Below, piece by piece: positions 14,025 to 19,618 of a stretch of DNA of 19,618 bases (position 1 is the stretch's first letter; each line of letters starts with the position of its first letter). Source of the stretch: CAYHCE01 sp964355015. GTDB lineage: Bacteria; Cyanobacteriota; Cyanobacteriia; PCC-6307; Cyanobiaceae. The translations under genes were made by a program, and so were the position numbers. Below the pieces are notes generated by a model. It was not told the DNA's origin. It ran no database searches and saw nothing but the letters and a program-made list of their open reading frames with translations. The stretch lies in NCBI GenBank assembly GCA_964355015.1, contig CAYHCE010000049.1, forward strand, positions 1-19,618, given 5' to 3'.

Positions 14025-15296
14025 CTAGGCAGGGCCGTCCGGCAGCCCCCTCCGGAGCGCGCCTGCGGCCTGCCCCAGGGCAGCGCTCACCTCCTGTGGA
14101 TGGATCAACCAGGCCATCTCCACCGGCTGGATCAGGCTTGCCACCAGGGGGGAGTTCTCCTCCAGGGCCTGGAGCCGCTCGCCGTCCCAGAGCCGCAGCC
14201 CTCCCTTGTAGGGGTGGTATCCCCGACTGTGACGCTGGTGCAGGCCGCAGGTCAGGGACGGTTCCAGCCCGACACGGCTGCTCAGCTGGCGGGCCTGGGC
14301 CAGCAGCTCCAGCCGCTGGCCGGAGTCGAAGCGGCTCACATCGATCGCCTTGAGCAACTGGCGATCCAGCAGACGGCGGCAGAGATCGCCGAGCTCGGCC
14401 GGGCCTTCCTCCCGCCAGCGCAGCAGGTGATAGCCGGTGCGCAGGTCGTCGTTGGCGAGGAAGGTGTCGAGATCCAGCTCCTGGCTGTGCCACAACCAGC
14501 GGGCCATCGCCGCATCGGCGAACAGCCGCCCAGGCCCGAGTGAGCGGGCGACTCCGACCGCCTGGCGCAGCAACCAGTTGCACACCACGTTGAGCCGGTG
14601 GTTGTACACGCTCCGGTACATCAGGTTGCGCACCACCAGGTAGTGCTCCACCGCCATCAGCCCCTTGGGGTGCAGGGCCAGGCTGCCATCGGGTGCCAGG
14701 GTGAGCGCTGCCAGGATCCGTTGAAGATCCAGGCGGCCGTAGCTGGTGCCCGTGCTGTAGCTATCCCGCAGCAGGTAGTCGAGCCGATCGCAGTCCAGCT
14801 GGCTGCTGACCAGGGAGGCGATCGCCCGCTGCCCGTGGCGGCCGTGGCCGAGCAGGTCGGCCACGGCCGCCGCCGTTCCGGGGGCGTGGGCCTCCAGCCG
14901 GTCCCGCAGGGCCGGATGCTCCCGCACCAGCCGGGCTGACCAGGCCTCATGCTGCAGGCCGAACATCTCCTCGCCGGAATGGCTGAGGGGAGCATGTCCC
15001 ACGTCGTGCAGCAGGGCGGCGGCATAGAGCACCCCCTGATGGGCCTCCAGTTCCGGTGCCTGCCGGCAGAGGCCGGCCAGGGCAAGCCGGGCCAGATGGA
15101 GCACCCCGAGGGAGTGGGTGAAGCGGCTCGATTCGGCGCCGTGGAAGGTGAGGAAGGCGGGCCCCAGCTGGCGGATCCGCCTCAGGCGCTGGAACGGTGC
15201 CGTGTCGATCAGATCCATCACCAGCGCTTCGGCCGGCCGGCTCCGCTCCAGCCGGATCGCTCCGTGCAGCGGATCGTGATAGGTGCGGCCGGTCAT
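14025..15296 (-). CDS. HD-domain phosphohydrolase (SAMHD1/dGTPase-like)
   Basis: The 423-residue protein has the metal-binding HD signature: H61 in SRFTHSLGVLHLARLAL, H97-D98 in AALLHDVGHAPLSHSGEE, and Asp about 170 in SSQLDCDRLDYLLRDSY, matching the order H...HD...D of SAMHD1-type enzymes. QRLRRIRQLG before the first histidine is also family-typical. SAMHD1 relatives hydrolyse dNTPs to nucleoside and triphosphate; the substrate of the cyanobacterial members is not established. The start overlaps the ctpA stop (ATGA at 15293-15296), and minC begins 23 bases after this gene ends, so ctpA, this gene and minC are likely one transcript. Confidence 0.92.
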   Translation of the reverse strand: MTGRTYHDPLHGAIRLERSRPAEALVMDLIDTAPFQRLRRIRQLGPAFLTFHGAESSRFTHSLGVLHLARLALAGLCRQAPELEAHQGVLYAAALLHDVGHAPLSHSGEEMFGLQHEAWSARLVREHPALRDRLEAHAPGTAAAVADLLGHGRHGQRAIASLVSSQLDCDRLDYLLRDSYSTGTSYGRLDLQRILAALTLAPDGSLALHPKGLMAVEHYLVVRNLMYRSVYNHRLNVVCNWLLRQAVGVARSLGPGRLFADAAMARWLWHSQELDLDTFLANDDLRTGYHLLRWREEGPAELGDLCRRLLDRQLLKAIDVSRFDSGQRLELLAQARQLSSRVGLEPSLTCGLHQRHSRGYHPYKGGLRLWDGERLQALEENSPLVASLIQPVEMAWLIHPQEVSAALGQAAGALRRGLPDGPA

Positions 15297-16543
15297 GGGC
15301 GTTCGATCGTGGTGACCAGCTGATCCAGCGCCAACTGGAACCAGAGGTCGTCGTCTCCGCCCGGATTGAGCGGCTCCGGCGGAGGCAGCGGCCGATCCGG
15401 AACGATGCCCTGGTTCTGGATGTCGTGCCCCCTCGGGGTGACATAGCGCGCCACGGTGACGGCCAGTCCGCTGCCGTCCCCCAGGTTGATCAGCGTCTGG
15501 ATAAGGCCCTTGCCGAAGGTGCGGCCGCCCAGCAGCAGCGAGCGTCCATCGTCCTGGAGTGCGCCCGCCAGGATCTCGCTGGCGCTGGCCGTTCCTCCGT
15601 TCACCAGCGTCAGCAGCGGGCCTGCGAACAGCCGCCCGGGTCCGGCCCGCCGCTGTTCACTCAGCCCGTCCCGGTTCATGGTTTCCACGATCGGCTCGCC
15701 GTCGAGGAAGGCGTTCGCCACCGCCAGCCCTGCTGCCATCAGGCCGCCGGAGTTGTTGCGCAGGTCGAGGATCACGCCGTCCACTCCGGCAGCGGCGAAC
15801 GACTGCAGGGCCAGGCGGACTCCTTCCGGCACCGGCTCGCTGAACTGAGAGATCCGCAGCACACCGATGCGGTGGCCCTCCGCCTCCACGACCCGGCTGC
15901 GCAACGGCTGCAGGTTCACCCTCCGCCGCTCCAGCAGCATCTCCCGCTCCGGCGCCGCGCCGTGCCCTGCGGCAGCAGGGGGGCGCAGCCGAATCTGCAC
16001 GGTGGTGCCCACAGGACCCCGCAGGCGCGCGGCGGTTCCTTCCAGCCCAAGGCTGCGGCTGGATCGGCCTTCCACCTCCAGCACCTCACTGCCGCTGACG
16101 ATGCCCGCGGTGGCGGCGGGCGATCCTTCCAGGGGGGCGATCACCAGGATGCGCTGGTCCTCGCCACCCATGCCCAGCTGCAGCCCCACCCCGCTGACGC
16201 ACCCCTCGGTGGTGGCCCGCAGGGTGGTGTAGTCGGCGGGCCGCAGCAGCCGGGTGTAGGGATCGCCCAGGGGTTCGAGCATCGCCGTGATCGCTTCGTA
16301 GGCCTGCTGGCTGGTCTGGATCGGCTGCTGCAGGGCCTGCTGGCGCAGTTGCCGCCAGCCCACGGCCTCGAAGCGGCCCGGGTCCACGTAACTCTGGTTC
16401 ACCAGTCGCCAGGCTTCCACCACCAGCTGCTGGGCATCGTTCAGTCCCCAGGCCGCGCCGGGCTGGAGCAGCAGGGTGGCGACCAGCAGCAGGGCCAGTG
16501 CCAGCCCCCGCCCGATCCGACGGCGCCGTGCAGTCAGTCCCAT
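15293..16543 (-). CDS. ctpA: C-terminal processing protease CtpA (S41 family)
   Basis: CtpA removes the C-terminal extension of the photosystem II D1 precursor in the thylakoid lumen, allowing assembly of the manganese cluster. From ATG 16543 the protein is 416 residues and begins with a signal peptide: basic TARRRRIGRG, then LALALLLVATLLL and a likely cut after GAAWG. A PDZ domain follows (about 100-190, with VSGVGLQLGM and VIAPLEGSPAATAGIVSGSE). The S41 core has LDLRNNSGGL, catalytic Ser320 in NGGTASASEILAGAL and Lys345 in GRTFGKGLIQT; their 25-residue spacing equals that of known tail-specific proteases. In-frame sequence upstream to 16678 runs into petB on the other strand and is not coding. 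It heads the ctpA-HD-minC run and is divergent from petB. Confidence 0.93.
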   Translation of the reverse strand: MGLTARRRRIGRGLALALLLVATLLLQPGAAWGLNDAQQLVVEAWRLVNQSYVDPGRFEAVGWRQLRQQALQQPIQTSQQAYEAITAMLEPLGDPYTRLLRPADYTTLRATTEGCVSGVGLQLGMGGEDQRILVIAPLEGSPAATAGIVSGSEVLEVEGRSSRSLGLEGTAARLRGPVGTTVQIRLRPPAAAGHGAAPEREMLLERRRVNLQPLRSRVVEAEGHRIGVLRISQFSEPVPEGVRLALQSFAAAGVDGVILDLRNNSGGLMAAGLAVANAFLDGEPIVETMNRDGLSEQRRAGPGRLFAGPLLTLVNGGTASASEILAGALQDDGRSLLLGGRTFGKGLIQTLINLGDGSGLAVTVARYVTPRGHDIQNQGIVPDRPLPPPEPLNPGGDDDLWFQLALDQLVTTIERP

Positions 16544-16652
16544 GGGCAGGCCCGTCCGGCGATGGCCGCGGCAGGGCAGGGGCAGGGTGGGGCGGCGATC
16601 ACGGCCGATGCACGGGTATCGGTAGACTCTCGCAACCCAAACACAGCACTGC
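16544..16652. promoter_or_regulatory. Divergent promoter region, ctpA / petB
   Basis: These 109 bp lie between two photosynthesis genes transcribed apart. TAGACT at 16623-16628 is a possible -10 element for petB, 24 bp before its ATG, but there is no good -35 match. No promoter for ctpA stands out. Confidence 0.35.
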
Positions 16653-17327
16653 ATGGCGAACTCGTCTCCCGCCGCCAAGTCGTCTCCCGTGTTCGACTGG
16701 TTCGAGGAGCGCCTGGAGCTTCAGGCGATCGCGGACGATATCTCCTCCAAGTACGTTCCGCCCCACGTCAATATCTTCTATTGCCTCGGCGGCATCACCC
16801 TGGTGTGCTTCCTGATCCAGTTCGCCACTGGATTTGCGATGACGTTTTACTACAAGCCCACCGTGGCTGAGGCCTACAGCTCGGTGCAGTACCTGATGAC
16901 CGACGTGAGCTTCGGTTGGCTGATCCGCTCGGTGCACCGCTGGAGCGCCAGCATGATGGTGCTGATGCTGATCCTGCATGTGTTTCGGGTGTACCTCACC
17001 GGCGGTTTCAAGCGTCCCCGCGAGCTCACCTGGATCACCGGCGTCATCATGGCGGTGATCACCGTCTCCTTCGGCGTCACCGGTTACTCCCTTCCCTGGG
17101 ACCAGGTCGGCTACTGGGCCGTCAAGATCGTCTCGGGTGTGCCGGCGGCCGTTCCGGTGGTGGGTACTTTCATGGTCGAACTGCTGCGCGGCGGCGAGAG
17201 CGTCGGCCAGTCCACCCTCACCCGCTTCTATAGCCTGCACACCTTCGTGATGCCCTGGCTGCTGGCGGTGTTCATGCTCATGCACTTCCTGATGATCCGG
17301 AAGCAGGGCATCTCCGGTCCCCTCTGA
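16653..17327 (+). CDS. petB: Cytochrome b6 (PetB)
   Basis: This is the haem-bearing core subunit of the cytochrome b6f complex in the thylakoid, passing electrons between plastoquinone and the acceptor chain. It has 224 residues and four transmembrane helices. The four b-haem histidines are H95 and H109 (SVHRWSAS and LILHVFRV) and H196 and H211 (YSLHTF and LMHFLM), with the standard 14/15-residue spacings. Cys44 in YCLGGI is the covalent attachment site for haem c-n (c-i) in this family. The N-terminus is a few residues longer than in many homologues. petD follows 68 bp later in the same operon. Confidence 0.98.
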   Translation: MANSSPAAKSSPVFDWFEERLELQAIADDISSKYVPPHVNIFYCLGGITLVCFLIQFATGFAMTFYYKPTVAEAYSSVQYLMTDVSFGWLIRSVHRWSASMMVLMLILHVFRVYLTGGFKRPRELTWITGVIMAVITVSFGVTGYSLPWDQVGYWAVKIVSGVPAAVPVVGTFMVELLRGGESVGQSTLTRFYSLHTFVMPWLLAVFMLMHFLMIRKQGISGPL

Positions 17328-17395
17328 GCTCCGCTCCGCTGTTTCAGTCCCCCTAGGCTTGTCTCCCCTCACCGTTCCCCCCTCAGGTGCCCCCC

Positions 17396-17878
17396 ATGCA
17401 CATCCTCAAGAAGCCCGACCTCAGTGATCCCAAGCTGCGGGCGAAGCTCGCCAGGGGCATGGGTCACAACTACTACGGCGAGCCGGCCTGGCCCAACGAT
17501 CTCCTGTACATCTTCCCGGTGGTGATCCTTGGCACGATCGGCCTGGTTGTGGGCCTGGCGGTGCTCGATCCGGCCATGCTCGGGGACAAGGCAGATCCCT
17601 TCGCCACCCCCCTGGAGATCCTGCCGGAGTGGTACCTGTACCCGGTCTTCCAGATCCTGCGGGTGGTCCCCAACAAGCTGCTCGGCATCGCCCTGCAGAC
17701 CATGGTGCCCCTGGGCCTGATGCTGATCCCGTTCATCGAGAGCTTCAACAAGTTCCAGAACCCGTTCCGTCGCCCCGTGGCCATGGCCGCCTTCCTGTTC
17801 GGAACCGTGTTCACCATCTATCTGGGCATTGGTGCCGCCCTTCCGATCGACAAGTCCCTCACCCTCGGCCTGTTCTGA
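17396..17878 (+). CDS. petD: Cytochrome b6f subunit IV (PetD)
   Basis: Subunit IV completes the quinol-oxidation site of the b6f complex with cytochrome b6. From ATG 17396 it is 160 residues, the usual length, starting MHILKKPDLSDPKLRAKLAR. The conserved PEWY motif of the Qo site is in EILPEWYLYPVFQILR (about 75-90), and three membrane segments are visible. A GTG three codons upstream is in frame but would make the protein unusually long. An intrinsic terminator follows 43 bp after the stop. Confidence 0.98.
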   Translation: MHILKKPDLSDPKLRAKLARGMGHNYYGEPAWPNDLLYIFPVVILGTIGLVVGLAVLDPAMLGDKADPFATPLEILPEWYLYPVFQILRVVPNKLLGIALQTMVPLGLMLIPFIESFNKFQNPFRRPVAMAAFLFGTVFTIYLGIGAALPIDKSLTLGLF

Positions 17879-17921
17879 TCCGTCACTGGGGCAGCGCTGA
17901 ACGCCGCTTCAACCCCATCAG

Positions 17922-17951
17922 AGCCGCCGGTCCCCCCGGCGGCTTTTGTTT
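17922..17951 (+). terminator. Rho-independent terminator of petBD
   Basis: AGCCGCCGG (17922-17930) pairs perfectly with CCGGCGGCT (17936-17944) around a 5-base loop and runs into TTTTGTTT (17944-17951). It lies 43 bp after petD and 27 bp before the convergent invertase stop codon. The antisense strand lacks a comparable T run, so it should act mainly on petBD. Confidence 0.88.
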
Positions 17952-17978
17952 GTCGGTTTCTGATGCTCCGCGTTGCCG

Positions 17979-19463
17979 TCAGCCCGGGGCCGTGCCCGCC
18001 GGCGTTCCTGCCCCGAACGGCAGGCCGTCGTCGATCGAAACCACCGATACATCCTGCGGATTGATGCGCAGCAGGTGGTGCAGCAGCAGGAAGCCAACGA
18101 TCGTCCACGTCTGGTAGGTGCGCGACTGCTGCCCCACCCAGGTGCCGGTGGGGCCGTCGAAGTACTCCGCCCACTGCTGACGCGGTAGCTGGTTCACCTG
18201 GGACCAGTAGCACTCCTCCAGCATGGCCTTGGTCTGGCCCATCAGCAGCACGTCCGCCTCGGGATGGCGTAGTTCGTGCTGCAGGATCGCTCCGCCCAGG
18301 AACCAGAGCAGGCTGGGCCAGTGGCCACCGTTGTGGTAGCTCCAGGGCCAGTTTTTCGGATCGGATCCGGTCTTGTTGGCCCATTCGCTCGCCTCCATCG
18401 GTGGATGGCAGATCCGCATGGGCATCTGGGCCATCAGGTGGTTGCGGTTGTGGAGCACCAGCCGGAACAGGGCCCGCTGCTGCGGGGCGGTGAGCAGTCC
18501 GAACAGGCAGGCCAGGGAGTTGCCGAGGCTGTAGAAGCGAAAGTCGGGCCGACCGGTCCGCATGTTCCCGATCAGGTAGCCGCCCTTGTTCTCCAGCCAG
18601 TCCTGCAGCCAGTCGGGAATCACCTGGGGCTGCACGTTGAACTCGTTCTCGTGCTGTTGATCGCCGTACTGCTCGGTCGGCCTGCGCCGCAGCACCTGCA
18701 TCGTTTTGCTGGTCACCCAGTAGTGCTTGAGCAGGAAGGAGCGCAGATCGCGGACCCACTGGTGGGTGAGTTCCAGGCGCTGGTCCAGCAGCCGGCTGCT
18801 GCGGTCGCTGCGTGCAAGCTCCATCAGCTGGCCGCAACTCTTCAGGCAGCCGTACAGCAGCACCTCCACTTCCAGCGGCGCTCCCCAGACGTCCATCGGA
18901 CGGTCGATCATGAAGGCGCAGTCGGGCACGAACAGCACCGGCGTGCCCTCGAAGGTGGGATGCAGCACCAGATCGAGCAGCAGCTGAACTCCGCGCTGCA
19001 CCTTCTGGCTCGTCCCGAACTCCCAGTCCTTGCTGCGTCTGACGTAGAGCCAGCACAGCACCGGCCACCAGAGGCTGGCGTCCACGGAGGTGATCCGCCC
19101 GATCGATCGCTGGCCGTAATCGGCGATCAGCTTGCCGTTCTCCTCGATGAAGCTGGTGGGGAACACCCCCCGGGTCTGGTACGTGCTGCTCTGCAGCTCA
19201 AGGCAGACGCTCAGGAAGTGCCGCACGATCGCGAAGCGCCCCTGCAGCAACAGGTAGAGCATCACCGGCACGTTGTCGCGCAGGAAGATCTCGCCGTAGT
19301 TGAGGGCGGGGCCACGGCGCGGGTGCTCGAGCGCCGCGACCGAACCCACCAGGGAGCCCTGCACCGAGATCAGGGTGCGCTCGAAGGTGTCGCGCGCCTT
19401 GCTGACGACCGCCTCCTCCCGGGAACTCGGGCGGACTCGCAGCCGTTCCTGGCTGAAGTGCAT
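17979..19463 (-). CDS. Neutral/alkaline invertase (GH100)
   Basis: Invertase hydrolyses sucrose to glucose and fructose in the cytosol; in cyanobacteria it feeds compatible-solute or storage sucrose back into metabolism. From ATG 19463 the protein is 494 residues. Family landmarks are ALNYGEIFLRDNVPVMLYLL, YQTRGVFPTSF, RSIGRITSVDASLWWPVLCW (its Asp corresponds to the catalytic Asp of Anabaena InvA, from memory), GNSLACLFGL, and the substrate-pocket block NWPWSYHNGGHWPSLLW. The C-terminal stretch carries EYFDGPTGTWVGQQSRTYQTWTIVGFLL. In-frame ATGs at 19511 and 19559 are possible but lie in or near a long palindrome; GGAG about 13 bp upstream supports 19463. There is no signal peptide. It converges on petD. 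Confidence 0.94.
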   Translation of the reverse strand: MHFSQERLRVRPSSREEAVVSKARDTFERTLISVQGSLVGSVAALEHPRRGPALNYGEIFLRDNVPVMLYLLLQGRFAIVRHFLSVCLELQSSTYQTRGVFPTSFIEENGKLIADYGQRSIGRITSVDASLWWPVLCWLYVRRSKDWEFGTSQKVQRGVQLLLDLVLHPTFEGTPVLFVPDCAFMIDRPMDVWGAPLEVEVLLYGCLKSCGQLMELARSDRSSRLLDQRLELTHQWVRDLRSFLLKHYWVTSKTMQVLRRRPTEQYGDQQHENEFNVQPQVIPDWLQDWLENKGGYLIGNMRTGRPDFRFYSLGNSLACLFGLLTAPQQRALFRLVLHNRNHLMAQMPMRICHPPMEASEWANKTGSDPKNWPWSYHNGGHWPSLLWFLGGAILQHELRHPEADVLLMGQTKAMLEECYWSQVNQLPRQQWAEYFDGPTGTWVGQQSRTYQTWTIVGFLLLHHLLRINPQDVSVVSIDDGLPFGAGTPAGTAPG

Positions 19464-19517
19464 GGCCAAGCCTGTGCTCCTCTCTGGGCGGGTCACTGCC
19501 AGCGGAACCATAGGCAC

Positions 19518-19567
19518 GGCAGGAGATGCGGGCGAAAACCGGCCGGTGTTCGCCCGCATCTCCTGCC
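19518..19567. repeat. 50-bp near-perfect palindrome
   Basis: GGCAGGAGATGCGGGCGAA (19518-19536) and its exact reverse complement TTCGCCCGCATCTCCTGCC (19549-19567) enclose 12 bases whose central ten, ACCGGCCGGT, are also self-complementary. As RNA it would be a very stable stem. Neither side has a T run, so it is not a standard intrinsic terminator. It lies 54 bp upstream of the preferred invertase start. From the usual gene order an rRNA operon may begin beyond the window, but this is inference. Confidence 0.85.
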
Positions 19568-19618
19568 AGGGGAGGGGTAAGTGGTGGTATGGTTTTGGAC
19601 TGCGCAGGAGCCGGAAGG

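Noticed and set aside
14002..14583. Upstream in-frame extension of minC
   Set aside because: The extension lies inside the HD gene in another frame and is Arg/Ala/Gly-rich; ATG 14001 fits the gap after the HD stop.
16544..16678. Upstream extension of ctpA
   Set aside because: It would overlap the petB start on the other strand and place 45 residues before a normal signal peptide.
14818..16732. HIP1 octamers GCGATCGC at 14818-14825 and 16725-16732
   Set aside because: Two copies inside coding sequence are ordinary for cyanobacterial genomes and give no local information.
15197..16870. 557-residue plus-strand open frame
   Set aside because: It is antisense to ctpA and runs into petB out of frame; low-complexity shadow of a GC-rich gene.
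18276..19580. 434-residue plus-strand open frame
   Set aside because: It is antisense to the GH100 invertase, with a His/Gln/Leu/Val-rich shadow composition and no domain.
1..19618. CRISPR array or phage-defence system
   Set aside because: No regularly spaced direct repeats and no cas, restriction, retron or toxin-antitoxin genes can be recognised on either strand.

Overview
The window comes from a GC-rich picocyanobacterium of the Synechococcus/Cyanobium type. The evidence is the right half: cytochrome b6f genes petB and petD, the D1 C-terminal processing protease gene ctpA, an HD phosphohydrolase, minC/minD/minE, a GH100 neutral invertase and tRNA-Thr(UGU), in an order that from memory matches marine and freshwater Synechococcus and Prochlorococcus. 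The species cannot be fixed from the sequence alone.

The left half (about 1-9434) is accessory DNA that is visibly less GC-rich than the right half. It holds a frameshifted remnant (66-684), a sialidase/BNR-type beta-propeller gene (774-2165, minus), a large inverse-autotransporter gene with a parallel beta-helix passenger (3572-6073, minus), and a TolB-like beta-propeller gene (7394-8875, plus). Two copies of one 1197-bp ISAs1-family insertion sequence, in direct orientation (2331-3527 and 6100-7296), bracket the autotransporter gene with only 44 bp and 26 bp between. The copies are identical over almost their whole length, and both transposase genes are broken by the same one-base frameshift. 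A decayed IS630-type transposase 3' end (8889-9011) lies near the right border. The region stops at the 3' end of tRNA-Thr, as a tRNA-anchored genomic island would.

The right half (9435-19618) is housekeeping DNA with one foreign-looking insertion. ctpA, the HD gene and minC form a tight minus-strand run (4-bp overlap, then a 23-bp gap). minD and minE follow on the same strand, but minC and minD are separated by a plus-strand cluster of three genes: a phospholipase-D-like enzyme and two half-size chromate-transporter proteins. petB and petD run on the plus strand, divergent from ctpA, and end at a strong intrinsic terminator. The neutral invertase converges on them. A 50-bp near-perfect palindrome lies upstream of the invertase.

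Functionally, minC/D/E place the division septum, ctpA matures the photosystem II D1 protein, petB/petD make the core of cytochrome b6f, and the invertase splits sucrose. The island appears devoted to surface or exported repeat-fold proteins (two propellers and one autotransporter adhesin). The most notable items are the IS-bracketed inverse autotransporter, the shared frameshift with a divergent IS end, the three-gene insertion that splits the min cluster, and the long palindrome.
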